From positions 1 to 40,105 of the forward strand of contig DVJW01000218.1 of assembly GCA_018716505.1 (NCBI GenBank): a stretch of 40,105 bases of DNA. The letters are read 5' to 3'. The stretch comes from Candidatus Faecaligallichristensenella faecipullorum. Its GTDB lineage: Bacteria; Bacillota; Clostridia; Christensenellales; Aristaeellaceae. Both the position numbers and the translations under genes were made by a program. The notes beneath the pieces are model-generated. The model made no database searches, was not told the origin of the DNA, and saw nothing but the letters and a program-made list of their open reading frames with translations. Of the stretch, positions 15,061 to 23,122 are shown one piece after another; the stretch's first letter is position 1, and each line of letters begins with the position of its first letter.

Positions 15061-16188
15061 TTAGCCAAATACCTTGCGGAACTGTTCGCAGTAATACTGG
15101 ACCAATTCAAACTTGGCGTCCGGCGCAATGCGGTGATCCGGGCAGGGAATGTAACCGCCCAGTTCCACCAGGGGCTTGAGCCGCTCGATTTCCGCGTCCA
15201 CCGCGGCCTTGTCATGGGCGAAGACGCGCTTGTCCATGCCGCCCACTCCGCGCAGCTTCTTGCCATACTGCTCCCTCCAGGGCGCAATGCTGGCGTTCCA
15301 GGTGCCTACCTCAATGGGGAACATGGTGTTGACGCCGTTCTCCAGCCAGATAGGGATCAGTTTGTCGATCCATCCGTCGCAGTCCAGCGACACGATGTCA
15401 ATGCCATACTCGTTCAAAAGCTGGGTGGTCTTCTTGTAATGGGGGCCCACCACTTCGGCAAACACCTCGGGACGAACCAGCGGGCCATTCTTGAAGCAGA
15501 TATCTTCCCAGTAATGGGCGTAATCAAAGTCAATGCCGGCCTCCAGCACCTTTTTGACCACCTTGTAGCTCAACTCCGCGTTGGTATCGATGATCTCCCG
15601 ATACAAATCCTCGTCGTCCGCGGCCATGTAGCTGAGCTCTTCCACGCCCATCATGTTGCGCACATTGCCGTACAAACTGCCGCAGTGCAGGCCCAGCGGA
15701 ATATCCCGGGTGGCGTCCTGCTCTTTAACCTTCTTGAGGTATTCCATGTTGACCCGGCTCTCGCTATACTGCAACTTGGGCAGATACAGCTCTTCCCAGG
15801 CTTCGCGGTCGGTCAACGTGGTGCCGATCTCGGCCGGGATGCTCACGATGTCCTTTTTAATGCGCACGATCAGACCGGTTTCGTCCCGGATGACCTGAGA
15901 TCCATCCGGCGAGGTCTCCAATACCTTGCGCTCAAACTGGGGCATAAGTCCGTTGTTTCCCCCCACACAGGCGTTCCAGTTAAAGTCAAAGCCCAACTTG
16001 GCCATGATGCTCTTATCCGCCGGGGAGTTGTCGCCCTGGGTGGCGTAGCCTTTTACCTCTTCTTCGGTGACATAGCCTTCCTGCTGCCATTTTTCCAGAG
16101 TTTCCACCCAATAGCCGAAGGCCACCACCGGCACCCGGTCTACCTTTTCGTAGTGCAAAATCGCCTTCGCGCGCTCACGGTTGGTCAT
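15061..16188 (-). CDS. URO-D/methyltransferase-superfamily protein (2)
   Basis: 375-aa protein of the same superfamily as the gene at 13443 but only distantly similar. It starts MTNRERAKAILHYEKVDRVP, the standard N-terminus of the family, with AAAGGAGA ahead of the ATG at 16188. Where relatives have HxCG it reads SLDCDGW (Cys270), and near the end GGYIPCPDHRIAPD supplies Cys349 plus a His, so its metal site would differ from that of protein 1. A tyrosine/tryptophan-rich segment (FDYAHYWEDICFKNG, about 221-235) probably lines the barrel mouth. No corrinoid protein is nearby. It is head-to-head with AraC regulator 2, has a strong promoter and terminator, and is monocistronic. Substrate unknown. 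Confidence 0.85.
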   Translation of the reverse strand: MTNRERAKAILHYEKVDRVPVVAFGYWVETLEKWQQEGYVTEEEVKGYATQGDNSPADKSIMAKLGFDFNWNACVGGNNGLMPQFERKVLETSPDGSQVIRDETGLIVRIKKDIVSIPAEIGTTLTDREAWEELYLPKLQYSESRVNMEYLKKVKEQDATRDIPLGLHCGSLYGNVRNMMGVEELSYMAADDEDLYREIIDTNAELSYKVVKKVLEAGIDFDYAHYWEDICFKNGPLVRPEVFAEVVGPHYKKTTQLLNEYGIDIVSLDCDGWIDKLIPIWLENGVNTMFPIEVGTWNASIAPWREQYGKKLRGVGGMDKRVFAHDKAAVDAEIERLKPLVELGGYIPCPDHRIAPDAKFELVQYYCEQFRKVFG

Positions 16189-16266
16189 TTTTTTCGATCT
16201 CCTTTGCCGTCGTTTTCTGTCTTGCTCTGAACCGCTTGGTGCGGCACACAAAATTTTCTTGACATC

Positions 16267-16295
16267 ATTATACGCCCGTGTTACCATTCAATCAA
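16267..16295 (-). promoter_or_regulatory. Promoter of URO-D-like gene 2
   Basis: Minus strand: TTGATT (16295-16290), 17 bases, TATAAT (16272-16267), giving a leader of about 70 nt before the ATG at 16188. It is much closer to consensus than the promoter of URO-D-like gene 1. Confidence 0.8.
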
Positions 16296-16361
16296 CAGCA
16301 AAAATCGCCCATATTTCGTTCTTTACAGGCATTTCTTGCTGTTTCCGAAGGGAGAAAGACC

Positions 16362-17258
16362 ATGCTGCTGGAATATGAAATGGACCTGGCGGAAGGGTCC
16401 TCCTCATTTATCCTGACACCCGGCGCTCTGGCTCGGGCGCTGAGTTTTTGCGTCTATGAATGCGGCTTTTTTGATGCGGGGGATCGCTACTATACCCTGC
16501 GTTCAGGCTTGGATAATCATTTGCTGCTCTATACCCTGGAGGGACAGGGCATGGTCCAAATCCATGAAAAGTGTTTTTCCCTTCCGCCCGGCGAGGCCAT
16601 GCTCATCAACTGCATGAGCGTCCACGCCTATGCCTGCCTGCCCGGCGAAAGATGGAAATTTTTCTGGTGCCATGTGGGCGGAAGCGGAGTTCCGGTATTT
16701 GAACCGCTGATCTATCCTGGGGCCGTGCGGCCCATTTTTGCGGGCCCGGATAATCCAATTCCGGTTTTGTTCCGCGAACTCTTGAAAGCGGCCGAACGTT
16801 CATCCCCGGATTTTCCGCTGACCAGCAACCGAATTCTCACCGATATGCTGACCTTTCTGGCCAGCCAAAGCGCGGCCGAGCCGCCGCCGGGCGCCGCTTC
16901 CCAGCATCTTCGGGCCCTGGACGCGCTGCTGAACCACCTTCAGACCCATTTTGCCCAACCCATCACTTTGGATGAAATGGCCAGGCAGCTGCATCTGAGC
17001 AAATACCATTTTGCGCGGCTGTTTAAACAGTATACCCATATGTCGCCCCACGAGTATCTGACCAATTGCCGGATCAATGCGGCCAAGCAGCTGCTGCGCG
17101 GCTCCGATGAGCCGCTGCGCCAGATCGGCGAGCGGGTAGGATTCTCGGACGTAAATAATTTTATCCGGTGCTTCCGCCGCCAAACCGGGCTTTCCCCAAC
17201 CCAATACCGCAAGGGTTGGCGCAATCTGCCCCAAGGCCAGGCCATGAAGCCAGAATAG
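16362..17258 (+). CDS. AraC-family transcriptional regulator (2)
   Basis: 298-aa protein with an N-terminal cupin-like sensor (about residues 20-110; LYTLEGQGMVQIHEK and SLPPGEAMLINCMSVHAY) and a C-terminal AraC helix-turn-helix pair (about 190-285: ITLDEMARQLHLSKYHFARLF and IGERVGFSDVNNFIRCFRR, then GLSPTQYRK). The start was placed at the ATG at 16362 behind AAGGGAGA, not at 16278, which lies inside the divergent promoter region. It faces away from URO-D-like gene 2 and is the probable regulator of it. The thioesterase gene begins 11 bp after its stop, so the two share a transcript. Confidence 0.92.
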   Translation: MLLEYEMDLAEGSSSFILTPGALARALSFCVYECGFFDAGDRYYTLRSGLDNHLLLYTLEGQGMVQIHEKCFSLPPGEAMLINCMSVHAYACLPGERWKFFWCHVGGSGVPVFEPLIYPGAVRPIFAGPDNPIPVLFRELLKAAERSSPDFPLTSNRILTDMLTFLASQSAAEPPPGAASQHLRALDALLNHLQTHFAQPITLDEMARQLHLSKYHFARLFKQYTHMSPHEYLTNCRINAAKQLLRGSDEPLRQIGERVGFSDVNNFIRCFRRQTGLSPTQYRKGWRNLPQGQAMKPE

Positions 17259-17269
17259 GAGTTTATCCA

Positions 17270-17755
17270 ATGGAAAACGGACAACTAACCCCCAAGCGGG
17301 TCAGCGAATCCCGCACTGAACAGATTCAAATTCTGATGCCTGCCCATATCAACGGCTATAAGCGCCTGTTTGGCGGCAAGCTGATGGAATGGATCGACGT
17401 GGTGGCCGCGGTGGTGGCCCGGCGTCATGCCAATCGGGAGATCACCACCGCCTGCGTGGACAGCCTGGAGTTCCAATCCGCGGCCCATGTAAACAGCACC
17501 ATTGTGCTGGTGGGCTGCATTACCCATGTGGGCAAGACCTCCATGGAGGTTCGGGTGGACACCTTCGTGGAGTCGCTGGCGGGCGAGCGCCGGCGCATCA
17601 ACCGGGCCTATTTGGTGATGGTGGCGTTGGATGACAACGAGCAGCCCACCCCGGTGCCCGGACTTATCTTGGAAACCGATGAGGAAAAGCAAGAGTGGGA
17701 GGCCGCCATCAAAAGGCGCGCCCTGCGCAAACAGCGCGCAGCCGGAATGGTTTGA
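17270..17755 (+). CDS. Hotdog-fold acyl-CoA thioesterase
   Basis: 161-aa cytoplasmic enzyme expected to hydrolyse acyl-CoA thioesters. It has the YciA/BACH-type hallmarks: the N-terminal HINGYKRLFGGKLMEWIDVV stretch (residues 25-44) with the helix following GG, SLEFQSAAHVNSTIVLVG (about 65-82), and HVGKTSMEVRVDTF. The C-terminal residues are a charged helix. The start at 17270 has TAGGAG eight bases upstream, overlapping the end of the AraC gene. It is the last gene before a bidirectional terminator. Acyl substrate unknown. Confidence 0.9.
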   Translation: MENGQLTPKRVSESRTEQIQILMPAHINGYKRLFGGKLMEWIDVVAAVVARRHANREITTACVDSLEFQSAAHVNSTIVLVGCITHVGKTSMEVRVDTFVESLAGERRRINRAYLVMVALDDNEQPTPVPGLILETDEEKQEWEAAIKRRALRKQRAAGMV

Positions 17756-17762
17756 TTCTCAT

Positions 17763-17811
17763 AAAAACAGCGCCCGGTTTGGCTTAAAAGCCCTTCCCGG
17801 ACGCTTTTTTT
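17763..17811. terminator. Bidirectional terminator between convergent genes
   Basis: The hairpin at 17769-17804 (AGCGCCCGG outer stem, GGCTT/AAGCC inner stem) has TTTTTTT on the plus strand (17804-17810) and TTTTT after it on the minus strand (17767-17763). It serves the thioesterase and the CPBP-like operon. Confidence 0.88.
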
Positions 17812-17818
17812 AATTTTT

Positions 17819-18469
17819 CTACAGCAAGAAGGCCAACGCCACCAGCGGATAGGCCAACCTGGCATTTTGTAGGGCAAACAGATAAATTCCGCCGTACAAG
17901 AGCGCGGTACCCGCGGCGTACACGGCCGTGGACGCGCCTTGGGTCAGCACATGCACAAGCCCCCAGGTCAGCGCCAGCGCCACACCGCCCCACGGAATAT
18001 AGGGCTTACCGCCCAGGCTTTCGCCAAACCGTTGTCCAAAACAGATCAACAGCATCATTAACCGGGCCTCAAACAGGTAGTACAGCCATTGGAAGCAAAG
18101 CTGCAGCCATCCCAGCCGCTCCAACTCTATGGACGGCTTAAATCCACCCCAGACCCATGCGCTCAGCCCAATGGCCGCCGCCGTGCAGCCCAGCGCCCAC
18201 AACAGCCGCTTTTCCCCGGGCTCCGGGGTGTTGTGCCGCCAATTAAAACCCGTCTTCTTTTGGGCCCATTGCCCGAGCTTCACGCAGAGCACGCCCCAGA
18301 TCAGGGCGGTAACCGCCCAGTGCAAACAGTTCTGCCATTCGGCCGCACCCCATCCCGGAATCAGCCCCTCAAGCCACACCAGGATGAGTTCCACCCCAAA
18401 TCCGGCGAGGGCATACAGCGTCAAATACAAAAATTCCCATGGCGAAACCTGCTTTTGGTTTTCTTCCAT
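17819..18469 (-). CDS. CPBP-like multi-pass membrane protein
   Basis: 216-aa integral membrane protein with about six hydrophobic spans. A region near residue 150 (LFEARLMMLLICFGQRFG) followed by ALTWGLVHVLTQG near 185 recalls the Glu/Arg and His motifs of CPBP-family intramembrane metalloproteases, but the first motif has Glu-Ala where Glu-Glu is usual, so activity is doubtful. The start at 18469 lies one base past the yaiI stop, with GGGGGA upstream. It is the last gene of the hydrolase/YaiI/CPBP operon and ends at the shared bidirectional terminator. Confidence 0.65.
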   Translation of the reverse strand: MEENQKQVSPWEFLYLTLYALAGFGVELILVWLEGLIPGWGAAEWQNCLHWAVTALIWGVLCVKLGQWAQKKTGFNWRHNTPEPGEKRLLWALGCTAAAIGLSAWVWGGFKPSIELERLGWLQLCFQWLYYLFEARLMMLLICFGQRFGESLGGKPYIPWGGVALALTWGLVHVLTQGASTAVYAAGTALLYGGIYLFALQNARLAYPLVALAFLL

Positions 18470-18470
18470 C

Positions 18471-18932
18471 TTATTCCGTCCCCCTTGACATATTTTTCGC
18501 TTCTTCTCTGAAAATCCGCTCCAGCGCGGCATCAAACTTCAAATCGTCCTGTTTTGTCCGGGGCGCGGGCCCCTTCATATGCACCCCGGCGCGCCTGAGT
18601 TTCCGGCTTTCGTGGCGCTGAAGCAGCATCTGATCGATATTCTCTTCGGTAAATTCCAATCCATTCTGATGGAGCGCCCGGGCGCCCTTGGCCAAACACA
18701 TGGCCGCCAATCCATAATCCTGGGTGACCGCCACATCCCCCTTTTGAATCCGATTCACCAGATAAAAATCCGCGCTGTCCGCGCCCTTTAACACGGTGTG
18801 GGTGGTCGCGCCTTCCCGTTCGATTCGATGGGCGCTGTCGCATATTAAAATAACCTCTACCCCCCACCGGCTCGCGATGGCAATGGCGCGATTGACCACC
18901 GGACAGCCATCGGCGTCAATGAACAGGCGCAT
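18471..18932 (-). CDS. YaiI/YqxD family protein (DUF188, UPF0178)
   Basis: 153-aa protein with the DUF188 (UPF0178) signature: RLFIDADGCPVVNRAI at the N-terminus, HTVLKGADSADFYLVNRIQKGD (about 46-67) and VTQDYGLAAMCLAKGA, ending in helices with SRKLRRAGVHMKGPAPRT. The Asp-rich pattern resembles PIN/NYN nucleases, so an RNA or DNA nuclease role is plausible, but the biochemical function is not established. The start used is the ATG at 18932, sharing one base with the upstream stop (TGATG); a GTG codon one position earlier is also possible. Confidence 0.92.
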   Translation of the reverse strand: MRLFIDADGCPVVNRAIAIASRWGVEVILICDSAHRIEREGATTHTVLKGADSADFYLVNRIQKGDVAVTQDYGLAAMCLAKGARALHQNGLEFTEENIDQMLLQRHESRKLRRAGVHMKGPAPRTKQDDLKFDAALERIFREEAKNMSRGTE

Positions 18933-19684
18933 CACGACCGCCCCCGAATGTATTCCAGAATTTCCGGAAACAGCTCGGGCACATCCCCCTCAAAGGCGGG
19001 CACGATGTAGCTGCCGTGGTCATGCCCCTTCAAATAGCGGAAATATACCTCTCCCTTGTATCCAAAATGCTTTAATGTGCTGACCAACAGCCGGTTCTGC
19101 TGTTCACGATTTTCCATATCCCTTTCGGCCACCGCCAGGAACAGCGGCGCGCCGGTCTCCCTGACAAAGTAGAGGGGCGCGGCCTCGTCCACCACAACCT
19201 TCCTGACATCCTCCCCCCGCTCCCGAAGGATATTAAAATGGGTGGTGGGCTGAGGGCTGAACAGCAGGTAGCCGCCAATGCCGTCCGCGTCCAATCCCTC
19301 CTGGGCGAGATAGCGCTTGTCCGCCCAGAGCATGGCGCTCAAATAGGCGCCCGCCGAATGCCCGCCGATAAAAATCCGCCGGTTTTTCCATTCGGGCCGG
19401 CGAATCAAAAAGGCCGACGCCCGGGCCGCGTCCTGAATATATTCCGGAAAGCGCGCTTCAGGATAAATCCGATAGTCCGGCGCGGCCACCGCCACCCCCC
19501 GGGCGGAAAGATATTCGCCCAACGCGCGTACATCCTGCCTGCATCCGCTCTCCAGTCCGCCCCCATAGAAATAAATCAAAAGCGGCGCCTGCTCCTGATC
19601 CTTGGGCAGATAAATATCCAAGGTGTTGCGCTCGTGACGTTCCGGATCATAGGGAATATTTTCATAAAACTGAATCTCGTTCAT
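18932..19684 (-). CDS. Alpha/beta hydrolase (esterase/lipase type)
   Basis: 250-aa cytoplasmic hydrolase of the hormone-sensitive-lipase-like class. The oxyanion-hole motif is YGGG (40-43) in place of HGGG, the nucleophile elbow is GHSAG with Ser110, and candidates for the acid and base are Asp189 (AERDM) and His221/His223 (KGHDHGSY). It has no signal peptide. The start at 19684 was preferred to the longer frame because AAAGGACG lies about nine bases upstream. It is first in an operon with yaiI and the CPBP-like gene and is divergent from the sugar kinase. Substrate unknown, probably a small ester or carbamate. Confidence 0.87.
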   Translation of the reverse strand: MNEIQFYENIPYDPERHERNTLDIYLPKDQEQAPLLIYFYGGGLESGCRQDVRALGEYLSARGVAVAAPDYRIYPEARFPEYIQDAARASAFLIRRPEWKNRRIFIGGHSAGAYLSAMLWADKRYLAQEGLDADGIGGYLLFSPQPTTHFNILRERGEDVRKVVVDEAAPLYFVRETGAPLFLAVAERDMENREQQNRLLVSTLKHFGYKGEVYFRYLKGHDHGSYIVPAFEGDVPELFPEILEYIRGRS

Positions 19685-19711
19685 TGCGCTTCGTCCTTTC
19701 TCAAAAACCCC

Positions 19712-19740
19712 TTGACGCGCGCCCCTCAAGCGGCTAAACT
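19712..19740 (+). promoter_or_regulatory. Sigma-A promoter of the sugar kinase
   Basis: TTGACG (19712-19717), 17 bases, TAAACT (19735-19740). The kinase ATG is 33 bases downstream behind GGGAGGCG. Confidence 0.85.
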
Positions 19741-19773
19741 GTTCATAGCAAACTGCGCGGGAGGCGTTTTTAC

Positions 19774-20802
19774 ATGGGCATGGTGGTATGTTTTGGCGAG
19801 GTCATGATGCGGTTGTCCACTCCTGAATTTCAAAGGTTAGGCCAGTCCACAGCTTTTGAGCTGAATTACGGCGGCGCCGAGTATAACGTGGCGCTGGCGC
19901 TGGGGCAACTGGGGCAGGCCGCCCGGTATGTGAGCCGCCTGCCGGAAAATCCAATGGCATCGGCCTGCATGCGTCAGATGGCCGGCTTTGGAGTGGACAA
20001 CCGCTTTGTGCTGCGGGGCGGCGAACGCATGGGCATTTACTTCATGGAAAAGGGCACATCCATGCGTCCCTCCAAGGTCATCTATGACCGGGCCCATTCG
20101 TCCTTTGCCGCTCTAAAGGCCGGGGATATCGACTGGAAACGCGCCTTTGAGGGGGCCGACTGGTTCCATTGGACCGGCATTTCTCCAGCCCTAAGCGACG
20201 GCCTGGTGGAAATTTGCCGCGAGGCCTGCAAAACCGCCCATGAGATGGGGCTGACCGTAAGCTGCGACCCCAACTTCCGCAGCAACCTCTGGTCCCGGGA
20301 CAAGGCCCGGCGGGTGCTGGGCGAGCTGATGGAGCATGTGGATGTGCTCATTGCCAATGAAGGCAGCGCCATTGACGTCTTTGACCTGGACGCGGATCCT
20401 TCTCTCAAGCAGGGCGGCCTGATGACCCCGGAAGGACACCGTCAGCTCAGCCATAAACTCTCTGAACGGCTGGGCTTTAAAAAGGTTGCGCTCACCGAAC
20501 GGGAAAGCCTGTCCGCTGAGGACAACAATTGGCGGGCCAGCCTGTACGACGCCCGGACGGACGCCCTCTCCCTGTCGCGCATGTATAAAATCCATATCGT
20601 AGACCGGGTGGGCGGAGGCGATGCCTTCGCCGCCGGGTTGATCTATGGCATGGAGGCCGGATGGGCCGATCAAAAGACCGTGGACTTTGCCACCGCCGCC
20701 TCGGCCCTGAAGCACACGGTGGAGGGCGATTTTACCTTGACTTCCAGGGATGAAATCCTTTCCATCATGCAGGGCGACGGCTCGGGCCGCATCTTGCGCT
20801 GA
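19774..20802 (+). CDS. PfkB-family sugar kinase, probable 2-keto-3-deoxygluconate kinase
   Basis: 342-aa carbohydrate kinase. Features: VVCFGEVMMRL at the N-terminus, GGAEYNVALALGQLG (33-47), and the PfkB signature DRVGGGDAFAAG (277-288) with catalytic Asp283 and the anion hole. The YFMEKGTSMRPSKVIYDR stretch (89-106) and SCDPNFRSNLW (163-173) are typical of KDG kinases, which make KDPG for the Entner-Doudoroff aldolase. No kdgA or uronate gene is adjacent, so the substrate is inferred only. It is monocistronic, with its own promoter, and its terminator overlaps the end of the convergent acyltransferase gene. Confidence 0.85.
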   Translation: MGMVVCFGEVMMRLSTPEFQRLGQSTAFELNYGGAEYNVALALGQLGQAARYVSRLPENPMASACMRQMAGFGVDNRFVLRGGERMGIYFMEKGTSMRPSKVIYDRAHSSFAALKAGDIDWKRAFEGADWFHWTGISPALSDGLVEICREACKTAHEMGLTVSCDPNFRSNLWSRDKARRVLGELMEHVDVLIANEGSAIDVFDLDADPSLKQGGLMTPEGHRQLSHKLSERLGFKKVALTERESLSAEDNNWRASLYDARTDALSLSRMYKIHIVDRVGGGDAFAAGLIYGMEAGWADQKTVDFATAASALKHTVEGDFTLTSRDEILSIMQGDGSGRILR

Positions 20803-20810
20803 TTTTCTCT

Positions 20811-20846
20811 CGTCCGGCCGGGTCATCCCCGCGCCGGACGCTTTTT
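20811..20846 (+). terminator. Kinase terminator embedded in the convergent acyltransferase ORF
   Basis: Stem CGTCCGGC/GCCGGACG (20811-20818 with 20833-20840), then CTTTTT. The right arm is also the last codons of the acyltransferase gene (KKRPARG), so one sequence serves both. Confidence 0.85.
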
Positions 20847-22064
20847 ATCCGTCTCTTTTGCCCGGCTTCTCATTCTGCGCGCCCATTCCGCGGCCGGACG
20901 CTCCAAAAACCGGGTCATGATCCAGGCAGCCGCCAGGGCCGCGCCAAAGCATAGCACGGTGTATCCCATCTGCCAGGCGAGATCCCCCGCCTGTTTGGGG
21001 TCTTCATAGATCGAAGGCGGAATCCCCCATTCCACAAACCGTGCGGCCAGATACTGGTGCCAAATGTAATAATTGAAGGATATGCCCGACAAAAACAGCA
21101 CCGGCCGGCTGGACAGCGCCCGCCTCGCCCATCCGGTGGAACAGGAAAGGCTGACCAGGCTCAGCGCGCCCAACAATGAGAGCAGATATCTGCGCTGCAT
21201 CTGGCCCACCCGCCTGAGCTCGCCTGGCGCGATGGCGGCCTGCGATTTCAGTATCTCATAAATTCCCCACAATGCCGCAACGCCGACCATCAGTCCCAAG
21301 AGTCCGGCGCCCGGGTATTTCTTACACTTGGGCGCTATTTTGACATAGACCCAACACCCCAGCATGCCATTGGCGTACACATCCAACATGGCCGGCAGCC
21401 GGTTGACATACAGGGTGCTGTCCTCCAAACGGGCCACAAAGCCCAGCCGGTAGGCCATGGCCGCCCCGGTCATCAACACATAGCACAGGAGCGGCTTTTT
21501 GACAAATCCCCGAATGAGCAGCGGAAAGATCAGGTAGAACTGAACTTCCACCGCCAACGTCCAGAGTACCCCGTTGAGCGGTGTGGCCACCAGAGAAGCA
21601 TAGCTCAGGTTATGCACAAAGCCCAAATGCATGGCCAGGTCGTACAGCAGCGCACCCGGGCTGTCATATCGCCCGCCGCAGGCGGTGTAGACCACCAACA
21701 CAATCAAAAGCGAGGCCCAGTAGCTGGGCAGTATGCGCACCGCGCGTTTAAAATAAAAATCCTTCCAGCCGGGCCAGGGCGATTTTTCCACCCGGCTGCG
21801 CAGATAGGGCAAGGTGAGCAAAAAGCCGCTGAGCATCAGCATCTGATCCACCTGAATATAGCCGGTGCGCACCCAGACATTAAAATCCAGCCGCAACGGG
21901 CCCAATTCGATCACCGGGTTGAGCCAGGAGAATTGCCAAACATGAAAGCAGGCCACCAACCCTACCCAGATCACCCTGAGGGCGTCCGCCGCATCCACCC
22001 GCTTCAGACTCACATCCGGACAGTCCGCAAAGCCCCATCGGTTCCTCTTTGTTTTGCGCTCCAT
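20823..22064 (-). CDS. Acyltransferase-3 family membrane protein
   Basis: 413-aa multi-pass membrane O-acyltransferase (OafA/NodX-like), predicted to acylate an extracellular or envelope glycan. About ten hydrophobic spans are seen; family features are the early Arg/His helix LRVIWVGLVACFHVWQFSW (about 30-48), FYFKRAVRILPSYW (about 103-116), and LWTLAVEVQFYLIFPLL, ending in a basic tail. The start at 22064 was preferred to 22109 because GAGGAG lies just upstream and 22109 is inside the preceding gene. It begins 10 bp after the lactonase gene's stop, so it is third in the hydrolase/lactonase/acyltransferase operon. Confidence 0.9.
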   Translation of the reverse strand: MERKTKRNRWGFADCPDVSLKRVDAADALRVIWVGLVACFHVWQFSWLNPVIELGPLRLDFNVWVRTGYIQVDQMLMLSGFLLTLPYLRSRVEKSPWPGWKDFYFKRAVRILPSYWASLLIVLVVYTACGGRYDSPGALLYDLAMHLGFVHNLSYASLVATPLNGVLWTLAVEVQFYLIFPLLIRGFVKKPLLCYVLMTGAAMAYRLGFVARLEDSTLYVNRLPAMLDVYANGMLGCWVYVKIAPKCKKYPGAGLLGLMVGVAALWGIYEILKSQAAIAPGELRRVGQMQRRYLLSLLGALSLVSLSCSTGWARRALSSRPVLFLSGISFNYYIWHQYLAARFVEWGIPPSIYEDPKQAGDLAWQMGYTVLCFGAALAAAWIMTRFLERPAAEWARRMRSRAKETDKKRPARG

Positions 22065-22074
22065 CTTCCGCTCC

Positions 22075-23103
22075 TCATGCCCAAAGTATGCAGCAGGGAT
22101 TGCCCACAAAGGCCTTTTCTTCCACCGGAAGCAGGCGTCCTTCCCTGCGCCTTCTCAGGCATACGCTGTCGTCCATCTGATTGGCGCAAAGCAACAGGCT
22201 TCCGTCCGGACTGAAGGCCGCGTCCCTGGGCCACAGCCCGCCGCTGTTCTCCCTTTGAACCCGTTTAAGCCGCCCGTCCGGCTCAATATCCAACAGGTTC
22301 AGGCTGTCCGCCCCCCGAACCGTGGCCAAAATCTGCCCGCCGTCCGGCGTCAGGCGAATTGCCGCCCCGGTCTGCTCCGGATTGGGGCTGTCCAACAGGG
22401 GAATCCGCTGAACGAGCCTGGGCTCCTGTTTTCGCCAATCGTCAAAGACCAGCACTTCGCTCTCCAACTCGCTTAAAACATACAGAGCGCCGCCCGGGGC
22501 CAAGGCCGCATGGCGCGGGCCCACACCTCCGGGCAGGCTCAGCCTTTTGATGCATTCCCCCACCCCGCGCCCGGGCTTAAAATCATAAAAAACCACCTGA
22601 TCCAGACCCAGATCGCACAATACCAACGCCTGCCCATCCGGGGTGAGCTGGCATTGATGCACATGGGCGCGCTCCTGCCGGGCCGGATTGGGCCCATGGC
22701 CGGTGTGCACGATCTCCTTGACCATGGGGCCCAGGGCTCCGCCTTCCTCAATGGGAAACACGCTGCAAGTGCCCTCGGAGTAATTGGCGCAGAACAAAAA
22801 CCGTCCCTCAAAATCGGTGGAAAGGTGGCAGGGATCCTTGCCCAAGGTGAGCTGTTCGCCCAAAAAGCGCAGCCCGCCCGCCGCGTCCCGGGCATAGGCG
22901 CGCACCGCGCCTCCGTTTTGGCCCGAACGGCTCTGAGTTTCCACCACCGCGTACAGATTTTTTCCATCCGGCGAGAGCGTCAGATAGGAAGGATTCTCGC
23001 ATTCCGCGGCCAGCTCAATCTTCATTCGCCCGTTTTGTATTTCAAAGGCATAGATTCCCTTGCTGGCGTCCCCGGTATAGGTTCCGATATAGCCTGACGG
23101 CAT
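22075..23103 (-). CDS. Lactonase-family beta-propeller protein (6-phosphogluconolactonase-like)
   Basis: 342-aa seven-bladed beta-propeller of the YbhE/Lactonase_3 class. Blade repeats with NPSYLTLSPDGKNLYAV (about 37-53), DPCHLSTDFEGRFLFCANY (about 90-108) and RDAAFSPDGSLLLCANQ near the C-terminus are diagnostic. It has the family N-terminus GYIGTYT and no signal peptide. The family includes 6-phosphogluconolactonase but also many uncharacterised lactone hydrolases, so the substrate is open. GGAGG lies eight bases before the ATG. It sits 19 bp after the beta-lactamase-fold gene and overlaps the acyltransferase's leader; the three form one operon. Confidence 0.9.
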   Translation of the reverse strand: MPSGYIGTYTGDASKGIYAFEIQNGRMKIELAAECENPSYLTLSPDGKNLYAVVETQSRSGQNGGAVRAYARDAAGGLRFLGEQLTLGKDPCHLSTDFEGRFLFCANYSEGTCSVFPIEEGGALGPMVKEIVHTGHGPNPARQERAHVHQCQLTPDGQALVLCDLGLDQVVFYDFKPGRGVGECIKRLSLPGGVGPRHAALAPGGALYVLSELESEVLVFDDWRKQEPRLVQRIPLLDSPNPEQTGAAIRLTPDGGQILATVRGADSLNLLDIEPDGRLKRVQRENSGGLWPRDAAFSPDGSLLLCANQMDDSVCLRRRREGRLLPVEEKAFVGNPCCILWA

Positions 23104-23122
23104 ACAAATTCCTCCTTTGGCG

